Assembly: GCF_011742925.1 (NCBI RefSeq) | Contig: NZ_WAEL01000003.1 | Coordinates: 650,013-714,012 of the forward strand | Source: Fibrivirga algicola | GTDB taxonomy: Bacteria > Bacteroidota > Bacteroidia > Cytophagales > Spirosomataceae | Reading direction: 5' to 3' | DNA length: 64,000 nucleotides | Shown here: positions 17,844 through 26,308 of the stretch, in pieces | Numbering within the stretch: the stretch's first letter is position 1 | How the letters are laid out: every line of letters starts with the position of its first letter | Notes under the pieces: model-generated | Database searches by the model: none | The model's input: the letters and a program-made list of their open reading frames with translations, nothing else | Told to the model about the DNA's origin: nothing | Program-made: the position numbers and the translations under genes

Positions 17844-20282
17844 TTAACGTACCCGGTCAGCTTCGGCTTCGGCACCCGTTTGGCGGCTTCGGGCCGATTT
17901 TACGGTTCGGCTACCCAGGTTCCAGCTGAGGTTCAGCCGTAGCTGCCTGCTTTCCCAACCACCGCTGGCATCCATGTAAAGCCCGCCAAACTGGCTGATG
18001 CCCCGCCACTGCATTGACTGAAACACGTCGCTAATGGTAAGTTTCAGCGTGGCCCGGTCGGCAAGTACCTTACGCTGTACCCCCGCATCGACACCCCAGA
18101 ACCGGCGGTTGATGAATGTGCCGCCCCAGATCGACGGCGAATTGTAGAAGCCCGATAGTTCGGCCGTGAATTTTCCCGGCAGCGTAAACGTCTGCTGCGC
18201 GTAGATACTCACCACGTTAGCCACTAAATTAATGTCACGGCCCGGCCCCAGATTGGCGCGGGTGGCAGACCGATAGGCGCTCACGTTGGCGTACACATTC
18301 CACCATTTTGCTACTTGAAATGGATAGCTCACGGCCAGAGTCAGCGCTGTGCGCTCGCCCAGGTTACGGGTGGTGATGTAATTCCGGTTTGTTTCAGTAG
18401 TATCGGTGATTTCCGTAAAATAGTCGATGGTGCGGCTGTAGCCCAGCGAGACATTAAGCGTGTAATTGCGGGTATAGGCCAGCTGCATGTTGTCGGTGTA
18501 TTGCGGTTTCAGAAACGCGTTGCCCTTCTGGTAGGTCAGCTCATCGGTTTTCGATTCGAATGGGTTCAGGTTCGCATACGTTGGTCGGTCGATACGACGG
18601 CTGTAGGTTAGACCAAGCGAGTTGGTGGCGTTGAAGGCATAAGTCAGGCCCGCGCTCGGAAATGCGTTGAGGTACTGGCGGCTCACCTGCGCGTCGGCCT
18701 GCTGCACAGCGCTCGTCAACGTACCCAGCGAGCGGGTCTCTTCGAGCCGAACACCCGCCTGGTACTGCCATTTGCCCTGCCGGCGGTCGTAGCTGACGTA
18801 CCCGGCGCTGATGCGTTCTGTATAGGCAAATTGGTTGGTTCGGGCGGCGTCGGGTTGGTCAACGCCATCATTCACGTTGAAAAACCGGAACGCATTGTCG
18901 GTCTGTACGTCCGAGTATTTCATGCCGGCACTCAGCTTGCCGCCCCCTACGCGTTGTTCATAATCAGCCTTGAACGTACCCAGCCGGATGTTCGTCCCCG
19001 TCTGCATGCGGTAATTTCGCTCACTCAACAATGTGCCCGGAGTGGCTGCTCCGGCGGGCAGGCTGGTATACCGGTTCGGCTGGTACTGATCGCTGCTGGT
19101 TTGGTAACGGCCATAATCGGCGTCGATGTTCAGCAGGTGCCCGGTGGTGTCGGCAAAGCGGTAGTTCAGGTTCGTGTTCAGGTTTTGCCGACCAGATAGG
19201 CTGCTGTTATCGGCTGTCAGCAACCGAACGGCCGGTTGCCCCGCCGGGCCAATCGGGGTACGTCCCAACGTAGCCGATTGCCGGTCGGTCAAATTTGCAT
19301 CGAGCAGAATGCCCAGGGTGCTGAAGCTGGTTAAAAACAGGTCGGCTCCGGTGTGCACGTTATGCGAGGACGTTCGCGATCGGCTTTCCGACCGCTGATC
19401 GTAGACCGTACCCAACTGTTCGCGGTAGAGGTTGATAAACGACCAGTCGCGAGCCAGCCGGTTACTGTAAGTACCAAAGGCGTTCAGCTTTCCCTGGCGG
19501 TGGTTTACCGTCAGCGAACCGGTGCCTTTCGGATAATACCGCCCCATGGCCAGGCCAAGCGTCAGGCTGGCATTGGTACCGAACCGGCTGTCTTTTTTCA
19601 GACGAATGTTCAGGATGCCCGCCCCCCCGGCCGCATCGTACCGCGCCGACGGCTGGGTGATAACTTCAATTGCCTCAATGTCGGTAGCTGGCAACGACCG
19701 CAGATACGCCGCCAGTTCGGCAGCCCCTAGCGGCGACGGTTTGCCATTGATGTACACCCGCACGCCGGTGCTGCCTTGTAACAGAATATTATCGGACCGG
19801 TCGACCACTACCCCCGGCGACTTTTGCAGAAGCTCGAAGGCTGTGCTCCCCACCGCGTTCAGACTGCTGCCTACGTTGAAAACCAATTTATCGGGCAGCA
19901 CTTCCACGAGTGGCTTGCGGGCGGTTACCGTCACCGCTGCCAGCTTCTTCATCGACTCGCGCAGCGTAACGGGCTCAAGCACAATTGGCTGCGCGTCCGG
20001 CAGCGAGACTTTCGCGCCCGCCTGTGCCTCAAAGCCCACCGCCGATACCCCCACGCGATAGCTGCCATACGACAGATTAGTTACTACAAACGCGCCGGTC
20101 TGGTCGGTGGCGGTGGCTTTTACCAGCGATGAGTCACGGGCATTCAGCAGGGCAATGGTGGCAAACAAAACGGGTTGTCCACTGGCATCACGTACCTGCC
20201 CCCGGATGGTGCCATCCGACTGCCCAACCGACGGAAACGAAAAAGAGACCAAGAGCAGCACAGCAAGTATTGTAGTTTTCAT
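17844..20282 (-). CDS. TonB-dependent receptor with outer-membrane beta-barrel family domain
   Basis: The 812-residue protein has a signal peptide (TTILAVLLLVSFSFPSVGQ), a carboxypeptidase-regulatory-like domain (about 25-110, GTIRGQVRDASGQPVLFATI), a plug (about 118-225, with GVRVYINGKPSPLG and ITQPSARYDAAGGAGILNI) and a long barrel. This layout is that of the Bacteroidota receptors related to FepA/CirA rather than SusC, and no SusD gene is near. It diverges from a LytS-type kinase gene with a 200-bp shared upstream region carrying repeated CCGACGAA words, suggesting control by the adjacent LytTR system. The ligand is unknown. Confidence 0.9.
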   Translation of the reverse strand: MKTTILAVLLLVSFSFPSVGQSDGTIRGQVRDASGQPVLFATIALLNARDSSLVKATATDQTGAFVVTNLSYGSYRVGVSAVGFEAQAGAKVSLPDAQPIVLEPVTLRESMKKLAAVTVTARKPLVEVLPDKLVFNVGSSLNAVGSTAFELLQKSPGVVVDRSDNILLQGSTGVRVYINGKPSPLGAAELAAYLRSLPATDIEAIEVITQPSARYDAAGGAGILNIRLKKDSRFGTNASLTLGLAMGRYYPKGTGSLTVNHRQGKLNAFGTYSNRLARDWSFINLYREQLGTVYDQRSESRSRTSSHNVHTGADLFLTSFSTLGILLDANLTDRQSATLGRTPIGPAGQPAVRLLTADNSSLSGRQNLNTNLNYRFADTTGHLLNIDADYGRYQTSSDQYQPNRYTSLPAGAATPGTLLSERNYRMQTGTNIRLGTFKADYEQRVGGGKLSAGMKYSDVQTDNAFRFFNVNDGVDQPDAARTNQFAYTERISAGYVSYDRRQGKWQYQAGVRLEETRSLGTLTSAVQQADAQVSRQYLNAFPSAGLTYAFNATNSLGLTYSRRIDRPTYANLNPFESKTDELTYQKGNAFLKPQYTDNMQLAYTRNYTLNVSLGYSRTIDYFTEITDTTETNRNYITTRNLGERTALTLAVSYPFQVAKWWNVYANVSAYRSATRANLGPGRDINLVANVVSIYAQQTFTLPGKFTAELSGFYNSPSIWGGTFINRRFWGVDAGVQRKVLADRATLKLTISDVFQSMQWRGISQFGGLYMDASGGWESRQLRLNLSWNLGSRTVKSARSRQTGAEAEADRVR

Positions 20283-20284
20283 GG

Positions 20285-20309
20285 GGCCTATCTGTTTAAA
20301 TGATAGGCC
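20285..20309 (-). promoter_or_regulatory. Hairpin just upstream of the TonB receptor start
   Basis: GGCCTATC and GATAGGCC form a perfect 8-bp stem around the AT-rich 9-nt loop TGTTTAAAT. The stem ends 2 nt before the ATG of the receptor gene, so in the mRNA it would cover the ribosome landing site. It could modulate translation or be an operator. Confidence 0.35.
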
Positions 20310-20346
20310 AAACCTACTGCGCGCCCACCGCCCCCGCCACGCTCAT

Positions 20347-20419
20347 CCGACGAACCGCCCAATTAACCGACGAACGTACCCCACCCCGCCATTCACCGAC
20401 AAATTCGACGCTTCGTCGG
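20347..20419. promoter_or_regulatory. CCGACGAA repeats between the TonB receptor and LytS-type kinase genes
   Basis: CCGACGAAC occurs at 20347-20355 and again at 20367-20375, exactly 20 bp apart. A related CCGACAAAT lies at 20396-20404 and an inverted TTCGTCGG at 20412-20419. LytTR domains commonly bind pairs of direct repeats about two helical turns apart, and the LytTR regulator is encoded next door. Function is inferred. Confidence 0.4.
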
Positions 20420-20482
20420 AAATACGGATACTGATGCAGAACTTACGCCGACATTTGGCTGATCGTCACATCCTTACCCGGC

Positions 20483-21559
20483 ATGCCTACCTTCTGGAAT
20501 CGAACCTTACTTTGGGGAATAACCTACCGTCAGGCTGGCGCCATTCTGCTGTTCTACGGTATGGCTCTGTTGTTCTACGACATCGCTCTGACTATCAGCC
20601 AGCGGGAATGGTCGAAACAATCGATGTTGGCTGACTTCATTCAGGAATTCCCGCGAATTGTACTCGACTACGGACTGAAGCTGCTTGTTACAATCCCGAT
20701 CTGGTATTTGTTGTTTCAACGGTTACGTACCTGGTCGCTACACCAGCGCCTGCTTCTCCACCTGTTGCTGCTACCCTCTTTCTTAACAGCCTGGCAATTG
20801 GTCTACTACCTCATCTCCGATGTGGTAGGCATTGGCCGCCTGCGGGGCGACGGTCAGGTTTGGGATACGTACATCGGTGGGTTGTTCTACGCCGTTCAGT
20901 TCGGTCTGCTGCACGCCTACGCCTATCACCGCGACCTGCGGCATCAGCAGCAACGCGAGGCCGACCTCCGCGAACTGGCTCTTAACAGCGAACTGGCCGC
21001 CCTGAAAGCCCAGATCAACCCGCATTTTCTGTACAATACCTTCAACACCATCAGCGCGTCGGTGCCGCCCGAACAGGAACACACCCGCGAAATGCTGGCC
21101 CAGCTGGCCGACTTGTTCCGTTACCAGCTCCGCGCTTCGCGCACCGACCAGGTAACGGTGGCCGACGAACTCGAATTTATTCAGAAGTACCTGGACCTCG
21201 AAAAAGCCCGCTTTGGCGATCGGCTGCGGGTTCACTATGACATTGGCACCGATGTACTCGATGCCACTATTCCACCCATGCTGCTGCAACCGCTGGTCGA
21301 AAACGCGGTGAAGCACGGCATTGCCCCCCTCATTGAAGGCGGTGACATTACCGTACAGATCACGCGCGAAGCCGGACTGCTGGCTTTCCGGATTACCGAC
21401 ACCGGCAAAGGACTCAACGGTCATCGAAACCGGCTGTTTGAGGGCGTAGGCCTCAACAACACCCGACTACGCATCGAAAAATCGGTGGGGCGCGAACTAC
21501 GCATTACCGACAACCTGCCGCAGGGCACCATCGTAGCCTTTGAATTACCTGTGAGTTGA
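20483..21559 (+). CDS. LytS/YpdA-type membrane histidine kinase
   Basis: The 358 residues show four likely membrane helices (about 17-39, 62-78, 90-112 and 130-148), then a cytoplasmic His_kinase domain with LKAQINPHFLYNTFNTI (phospho-acceptor His near 181) and a HATPase with LLQPLVENAVKHGI and VGLNNTRLRI. This is the standard Bacteroidota layout in which the kinase pairs with a LytTR regulator, encoded 87 bp downstream. The input signal is not evident. A hairpin element starts within the stop codon and lies between the two genes. Confidence 0.92.
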   Translation: MPTFWNRTLLWGITYRQAGAILLFYGMALLFYDIALTISQREWSKQSMLADFIQEFPRIVLDYGLKLLVTIPIWYLLFQRLRTWSLHQRLLLHLLLLPSFLTAWQLVYYLISDVVGIGRLRGDGQVWDTYIGGLFYAVQFGLLHAYAYHRDLRHQQQREADLRELALNSELAALKAQINPHFLYNTFNTISASVPPEQEHTREMLAQLADLFRYQLRASRTDQVTVADELEFIQKYLDLEKARFGDRLRVHYDIGTDVLDATIPPMLLQPLVENAVKHGIAPLIEGGDITVQITREAGLLAFRITDTGKGLNGHRNRLFEGVGLNNTRLRIEKSVGRELRITDNLPQGTIVAFELPVS

Positions 21560-21607
21560 GCAACCGTGTACGGCCGAAGCTCCAGCTTTGGTCGTACACG
21601 GTTGCTC
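21558..21607. repeat. Long hairpin between the LytS-type kinase and LytTR genes
   Basis: The 15-nt arm GAGCAACCGTGTACG and its exact complement at the other end enclose inner arms CCGAAGCT and AGCTTTGG. Allowing G-U pairs, nearly the whole 50-nt element folds as one stem. A partly related word, GGAGCTGGAACTTCG, follows at about 21620-21634. It has the look of a REP-like element or an intercistronic processing signal. There is no T-tract, so it is not a typical terminator. Confidence 0.6.
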
Positions 21608-21646
21608 TGCTGATAATCGGAGCTGGAACTTCGACTTTACTGAACT

Positions 21647-22378
21647 ATGCAAAAAGTTATACTCATCGACGACGAGGCCGCCGGGCGAACCCTCATCCGG
21701 CAATATCTGGAAGCGTATCCTTCGCTGATTATCGTGGGCGAGGCCAACAACGGCGTCGACGCGGTCAGGCTCATCAACGAATTTAAGCCCGACCTGGTGT
21801 TTATGGACGTGCAGATGCCGGGCCTCACTGGTTTTGACGTACTGGCGCACCTCGACGAGATTCCGCGCATCATTTTTTCGACTGCCTACGATCAGTATGC
21901 TTTGCAGGCCTTTGACGTTCACGCGGTCGATTACCTCCTGAAACCCTACACCCGTGAGCGATTTGCGCAGGCTGTGCAACGCGTCCTCAACACCGAAGGC
22001 ACGGGCTTTCAGGCAATACAGCCACTGGCCGAAAGCCTGATTAACCCGGCCACGTACCCGGAAAAGATTCTGGTGCAGACCGGCAACCGGCTGGTTACAG
22101 TCGCCGTTGCCGACATTTACTGGATCGATGCCGAAGGCGATTACGCCAAGCTGATTACCGCCAAAGCTCGCCACCTGAGCAACTACGGCATTGGCGCGCT
22201 CGAAACCCGGCTCAACCCGAAGCAATTCATCCGGGTACACCGCTCAGCCATGATTAATCTGCACTTTGTTCAGGAAATTCAGAAGCACATCGGTAGCTAC
22301 GACGTCATCATGCAAAATGGCGATGTAGTGCGGGTGAGCCGGTCGTACATGGACCGTATCCGTGAGTTGACCTTCTGA
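21647..22378 (+). CDS. LytTR-family response regulator
   Basis: The 243 residues consist of a receiver (1-120; LIDDE acidic pocket, Asp54 in VFMDVQMPG, Lys in YLLKPY) and a LytTR DNA-binding domain (about 138-240; WIDAEGDYAKL, QFIRVHRSAMINL and VRVSRSYMDRI). It is the partner of the kinase gene immediately upstream. LytTR proteins bind direct repeats, and candidates lie in the shared upstream region of the divergent TonB receptor, which may be its target. Confidence 0.94.
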   Translation: MQKVILIDDEAAGRTLIRQYLEAYPSLIIVGEANNGVDAVRLINEFKPDLVFMDVQMPGLTGFDVLAHLDEIPRIIFSTAYDQYALQAFDVHAVDYLLKPYTRERFAQAVQRVLNTEGTGFQAIQPLAESLINPATYPEKILVQTGNRLVTVAVADIYWIDAEGDYAKLITAKARHLSNYGIGALETRLNPKQFIRVHRSAMINLHFVQEIQKHIGSYDVIMQNGDVVRVSRSYMDRIRELTF

Positions 22379-22521
22379 GGCCACTGGTATCTTAGCAGTC
22401 GAACTAGCGGCCAGACCAGGTAGTGTCGGTTTGACCGGGGCAAAATCAGTCAGGTCGTTGAGTAGCGTCATACGGAGTCGAAACTGTGGCCTGTACGTTT
22501 ACGTACCTAATTTCTGAACGT

Positions 22522-23514
22522 ATGAAAATTGCCTTTTTCAGTACTCTCCCCTTCGAAAAAGGCTGGTTCGAGCAGTTTCGCGGCCAGCACCAGATCACAT
22601 ACATCCCAGAGGTGCTGAGCCTCGACTCAGCATCCCTGGCAACAGGACATCAGGCAGTCTGCGCCTTTGTCAACGATGACCTTGGCCGTCCTGTCCTCCT
22701 AGCCCTGAAAGCGCTGGGCATCCGTGTCGTTGGCATGCGATGCGTGGGGCTCGACAACGTTGACCAGCCGGCAATGGCCGAATTAAACATGACCCTGCTG
22801 CACGTCCCCGGTTACTCGCCTTACGCCGTAGCTGAACAGGCCGTTACCCTGATGCTGGGCTTTGTTCGACACCTGACCGAAGCTCACGACCGGGTGCGGG
22901 AGGGCAACTTCGCCATCGACGGGCTCATGGGGCGCGACCTGCACGGCAAAACAGTAGGCGTGGTGGGTACAGGTCATATCGGAAAGGTGTTTATCCGCAT
23001 TATGCAAGGTTTCGGCTGCCACATGCTAGCCTATGATATTTGCCCTGATCATCAGTTGCTGGCAACAGACGTGAACTACGTGCCCTTAGATGACCTCTTT
23101 TCGCGCTCAGATATCGTGGCACTACACTGTCCTTTATCACCTCAAACCCGGCACTTAATTAACGCACAAACCCTGGCGTTGATGGAACCCGGCACCCTTC
23201 TGATCAACACCTCCCGGGGCGGACTGGTAGACACCGAAGCGGTGCTCGATGCACTGGATTCAGGTCAATTGGCGGGGTATGCAGCCGATGTGTATGAAGA
23301 CGAACGTGCCTATTTTCACTACGATTTTTCAGCCCACCCCATCACTGACAACCGGTTGAACCGCCTGCGCCAACACCCCCATGTACTTTTGACTGCCCAT
23401 CAGGGTTTTCTGACTGAAGAAGCGCTCAAGCAACTTGCTAAAAGTCTGATCAGGCAATTCAGTTACTACGATAACCAGCAGACAGCACTCATCACCAAAG
23501 CATCCATGTGTTAG
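22522..23514 (+). CDS. ldhA: D-lactate dehydrogenase (fermentative, 2-hydroxyacid dehydrogenase family)
   Basis: I start at the ATG at 22522 (MKIAFFSTLPFEKGWF); 12 further in-frame residues upstream look non-coding. The 330 residues match LdhA in length and motifs: NAD-binding VVGTGHIGKV near 148, substrate Arg in INTSRGGLVDTEA, catalytic Glu in DVYEDE, and catalytic His in LLTAHQGFLTEEAL. It reduces pyruvate to D-lactate with NADH in the cytoplasm, regenerating NAD under low oxygen. It lies 143 bp after the LytTR regulator and near USP genes, which supports a low-oxygen role for this region. The symbol is by similarity to the E. coli type. Confidence 0.88.
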   Translation: MKIAFFSTLPFEKGWFEQFRGQHQITYIPEVLSLDSASLATGHQAVCAFVNDDLGRPVLLALKALGIRVVGMRCVGLDNVDQPAMAELNMTLLHVPGYSPYAVAEQAVTLMLGFVRHLTEAHDRVREGNFAIDGLMGRDLHGKTVGVVGTGHIGKVFIRIMQGFGCHMLAYDICPDHQLLATDVNYVPLDDLFSRSDIVALHCPLSPQTRHLINAQTLALMEPGTLLINTSRGGLVDTEAVLDALDSGQLAGYAADVYEDERAYFHYDFSAHPITDNRLNRLRQHPHVLLTAHQGFLTEEALKQLAKSLIRQFSYYDNQQTALITKASMC

Positions 23515-23575
23515 GCAACCGCTTGCTTCTACCATTCGCCTGCTTCAATGACCTATTTCTAACTGCCGGACAGGT

Positions 23576-23944
23576 ATGAATGACCTTCAGGTATACCCAT
23601 CCATGACGCGGGCACGTCTGTATCAACACTTCACCGAGCACTTTCCTTACCTGCGACTTCACCTCATAAGGCCCGAAGAAACACTGGAGGCGAACGATGA
23701 CGAACTAGGTAGCGCACTCCCCCTGCCGACCGATGCTCAACAGGCCAGATTCTGTATAACAGGTTCTATGACAGTGAGTGAGTTGGAAACGAATTTTCGC
23801 CGCTATTTCGGCATCAGTGTCATGGTGTACCGCCGCATGGGTTTCGCCTGGCATGATACCGACGACACTCGCCATTGGACACTGACCCACCAAAACCGGA
23901 AAGGGGCTCAAGTGTGCGACAATAGCCCGGTCGGGCGCAACTAG
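23576..23944 (+). CDS. Small protein with an internal duplication, function unknown
   Basis: The 122 residues hold two similar units: YPSMTRARLYQHFTEHFPYL (about 7-26) and TGSMTVSELETNFRRYFGIS (about 62-81), each SMT-x3-L-x3-F-x3-F followed by a strand. The end, WTLTHQNRKGAQ, is polar. No signal peptide or membrane segment is seen. It lies 61 bp after ldhA on the same strand and may share its transcript. I recall similar small proteins in other Bacteroidota but no assigned function. Confidence 0.6.
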   Translation: MNDLQVYPSMTRARLYQHFTEHFPYLRLHLIRPEETLEANDDELGSALPLPTDAQQARFCITGSMTVSELETNFRRYFGISVMVYRRMGFAWHDTDDTRHWTLTHQNRKGAQVCDNSPVGRN

Positions 23945-24050
23945 CGTGTAGCCATCTGGGGAGGTTGCCTTGCTTTCGCTCATCCTGCTTAACGGGGAAT
24001 GCCCTTTGACAGGCAGGGGAAACACGTTCGTGGGCCCGTAGCACGTCTAG

Positions 24051-24884
24051 TCAAGCCTGCATGATAAGCACCGGTACGCTGGCGTGGTTGAGAACGTCTT
24101 CGGCCACGCTGCCCACAAAGAGATGATACAGTCCTTTACGCCCGTGGGTGTAAAGGACGATCAAATCAGCCTTGACATTATCGGCGTAAGTTGTTATCCC
24201 CTCAGGTACGTTCCTGGCCCCATGAATAGCCAATTCGAAGTTGGTGATACCCTGCTGTGCAGCAAAGTCATTGACCCACTCGCGAACCCCATCAGGATCT
24301 CGATTGTCGGAGGGAGTCATCACATACAGAAACTGATGCAGGCCACGGCTCCCCAGTTTAAACGGGTACACATGCGGCGATTTTAACCGATCATCAACGT
24401 CGATAGCACACACGACCGTTTCGGGTTTGAAGTTAGCAACAGGCTCTTTTACAACCAGTACCGGGCAGTGGGCATGTCGCACAATGATTTCGGCAGTAGA
24501 GCCGATTAGCCATTCGGTAAGGCCCGAAGCTCCCTTCGAGGCCATTACAATCAGATCGGCGGGCCGATCAGTAACAGCGGTAATTAGTCCCTCCCCGTTG
24601 GTTAGAGTAACCGGCGTAATGGTCACGCCAGCGTAGGCCGGGTTTGTAACAAATCGCTGTAGCGCGTCGTGGGCCTCCTGTTCCATGTCGGCAAAAACAG
24701 CCAGATCAGCAGCCGACGTAATGGGTAATGCTTCACCGTAGGCCATCATCGGCATGGGCTGAATGGCGGAGTGCAGCAAAACAATTTCGCTTTTGTTGCT
24801 ACGGGCCAGACTTACAGCCACCGACAAGGCATTATTGGTCATTGGGCTAAGATCGGTTGGAACGAGAATGGTTTTCATGGTCAT
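24051..24884 (-). CDS. Universal stress protein, two USP domains
   Basis: The 277 residues form two USP domains. The first opens with KTILVPTDLSPMTNNAL and has the ATP-binding loop ASKGASGLTEWLIGSTAE; the second ends with THGRKGLYHLFVGSVAEDV, also intact. Both domains should therefore bind ATP. A second ATG two codons in (24878) is an equally likely start. It diverges from the flavoprotein gene at 25065 across a region holding an 18-bp palindrome. USPs support survival in stasis or low energy; the precise role is unknown. Confidence 0.92.
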   Translation of the reverse strand: MTMKTILVPTDLSPMTNNALSVAVSLARSNKSEIVLLHSAIQPMPMMAYGEALPITSAADLAVFADMEQEAHDALQRFVTNPAYAGVTITPVTLTNGEGLITAVTDRPADLIVMASKGASGLTEWLIGSTAEIIVRHAHCPVLVVKEPVANFKPETVVCAIDVDDRLKSPHVYPFKLGSRGLHQFLYVMTPSDNRDPDGVREWVNDFAAQQGITNFELAIHGARNVPEGITTYADNVKADLIVLYTHGRKGLYHLFVGSVAEDVLNHASVPVLIMQA

Positions 24885-24954
24885 GTTGCCTTATGATGAT
24901 GACGTAAAACAACGGCTCCCGAATCAGTACACGCATGACAACCAGCACATAACT

Positions 24955-24972
24955 ACCTGATTTAAATTAGGT
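24955..24972. promoter_or_regulatory. Palindrome ACCTGATTTAAATTAGGT between divergent genes
   Basis: This 18-bp sequence is an inverted repeat with one mismatched pair. It lies between the leftward USP gene and the rightward flavoprotein gene, 92 bp before the chosen start of the latter. Size and symmetry suit a CRP/FNR-type dimer, such as the receiver-CRP protein encoded at 16141. Confidence 0.35.
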
Positions 24973-25064
24973 TGACTAAAATCACACTACTGCCTGACGT
25001 AGCTCCGGGGCGAAACCGAAGTTGCTTGGTAGCTTTGATCGTACACCGAAACCCAACGTTGGTT

Positions 25065-25493
25065 ATGCTAAGCGATCTATCTCCCGAAGTAACGAACCAC
25101 CTGCTGACCACCCAATTTTTCGGTCGCATTGGCTGTGCAGCAAACGGGCAGGTACTGGTCGTGCCCGTTTCGTATTTCTACGATGGACAAGCTATATACG
25201 GCCACACCCGCGAAGGAACCAAAACCCAGTTTTTACGGCAAAATCCGGCGGTCTGCTTTGAAGTCGACGAAATATGCAGCCCAACCAGTTGGCGCAGCGT
25301 TGTGGTGCAGGGCATGTATGAAGAACTGGAAGGTGATGAACGTACCTACATTGAACAGCAACTGGGCCCCGGGCGGATAGCGCCCCAGAAGTTGGCGCAG
25401 AGCGATACCTCCGAATTGTCACCCCTCGATAAATCAGTTGTCTATCGGATTCGCATCATTAAGAAAACGGGGCGAAGCGAGACCAAGGAATAA
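25065..25493 (+). CDS. Pyridoxamine 5'-phosphate oxidase-like flavin-binding protein
   Basis: I start at the ATG at 25065 (MLSDLSPEVTNHLLTTQFFG); the open frame reaches back to a TTG at 24972, but the added residues look unlike the family. The 142 residues match the small split-barrel FMN-binding family: GRIGCAANGQVLVVPVSYFYDGQAI, a GxKTQFLRQNP segment, then CFEVDEI and WRSVVVQGMYEEL. Such proteins are often grouped with USPs and are thought to act in redox or nitro-compound chemistry. It diverges from a USP gene and is followed at 13 bp by a membrane-protein gene. Confidence 0.82.
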   Translation: MLSDLSPEVTNHLLTTQFFGRIGCAANGQVLVVPVSYFYDGQAIYGHTREGTKTQFLRQNPAVCFEVDEICSPTSWRSVVVQGMYEELEGDERTYIEQQLGPGRIAPQKLAQSDTSELSPLDKSVVYRIRIIKKTGRSETKE

Positions 25494-25506
25494 GTCAAAT
25501 CAACCC

Positions 25507-26019
25507 ATGCCGCTATCCATGAACATGCTCGATACCCTGGTTGCTATTGCGTACGTGGCAACTAACGCCTTTGCAGTGGTGCAGGTAATTGGCACCTATC
25601 GCTGGCCCACAGTTACGCGGGTCCTGTTCGCTATCTTTTTTGGCGTTGCAGCCGTAGTCAACATTCGTACGGTGCTGACAACACCCTGGGTATACCAGAG
25701 TTATGCCGATTATTCGGTACCGGTTTACAGCCGGTTCATCCTGGGGCCTTTTGAGGCCATCATCCAACCCATGGTGTTGTGTATTGCGGTTGGTCAAGCC
25801 CTGATTGCGGGAACAATGTTTATGAAAGGAGCCTGGTTTCGACTAGGTTGCGTGAGTGGTATCCTGTTTGGAATCTTGATAGCCCCACTTGGGCTGGGGG
25901 CCGCTTTCCCAGCTACGCTGCTGCTGTCAGTTGCGTTTTACCGGCTGTACAGGAACAACAACCGGACGACTATTGCCGACGTGATTACAAATCAAAATTT
26001 CTACTTACCTATAGATTAA
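25507..26019 (+). CDS. Four-helix membrane protein, function unknown
   Basis: From the ATG at 25507 the protein has 170 residues with four likely membrane helices: TLVAIAYVATNAFAVVQVIG, the segment around VLFAIFFGVAAVV, PMVLCIAVGQALIAGTMF, and the glycine-rich pair ending in ATLLLSVAFY. The tail is polar. A second ATG at 25519 is possible. It follows the flavoprotein gene by 13 bp and is probably co-transcribed. No family was recognised. Confidence 0.65.
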   Translation: MPLSMNMLDTLVAIAYVATNAFAVVQVIGTYRWPTVTRVLFAIFFGVAAVVNIRTVLTTPWVYQSYADYSVPVYSRFILGPFEAIIQPMVLCIAVGQALIAGTMFMKGAWFRLGCVSGILFGILIAPLGLGAAFPATLLLSVAFYRLYRNNNRTTIADVITNQNFYLPID

Positions 26020-26253
26020 GCTGGCATAAATATTGCTTCATATGAAAGTATGATAAATATCAGTCTTAAAAATGAGATACCGCATAATGTAGAAACTAAC
26101 AGGACACTAAGTTTACGACATAGTACAAAGTAGCTTTTAATACTCATTATTAGTTAACAAAACCGTAGCAAGAAAGACCAAAGAATTGCCAATAGTGTAG
26201 TTGAGATACATAGACAGTGATACTAAAAATTAGGAAGAACAGGGTGATTTTTT
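26020..26253 (+). other. AT-rich gene-free stretch ending in a terminator; possible 3' UTR or small RNA
   Basis: No convincing coding frame is present. The stretch is visibly richer in A and T than its neighbours and ends in a textbook terminator at 26254-26288, about 235 bp past the preceding stop. It is either a long 3' UTR or a small RNA gene; a TAGCTTTT near 26130 is only a weak promoter match. Confidence 0.3.
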
Positions 26254-26288
26254 AACCCGTAGTGATTTAATCGCTACGGGTTTTTTTT
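26254..26288 (+). terminator. Strong Rho-independent terminator
   Basis: AACCCGTAGTGAT and ATCGCTACGGGTT form a 13-bp stem (one G-U pair) with a 3-nt loop, followed directly by an unbroken run of T. An A-rich tract on the other strand could let it work in both directions. Confidence 0.85.
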
Positions 26289-26308
26289 ACGCCAAACCTC
26301 CATCCGTC

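Noticed and set aside
20783..22240. Long antisense frames over the LytS-type kinase and LytTR genes
   Set aside because: The plus-strand proteins are certain, and the antisense products show no family signature.
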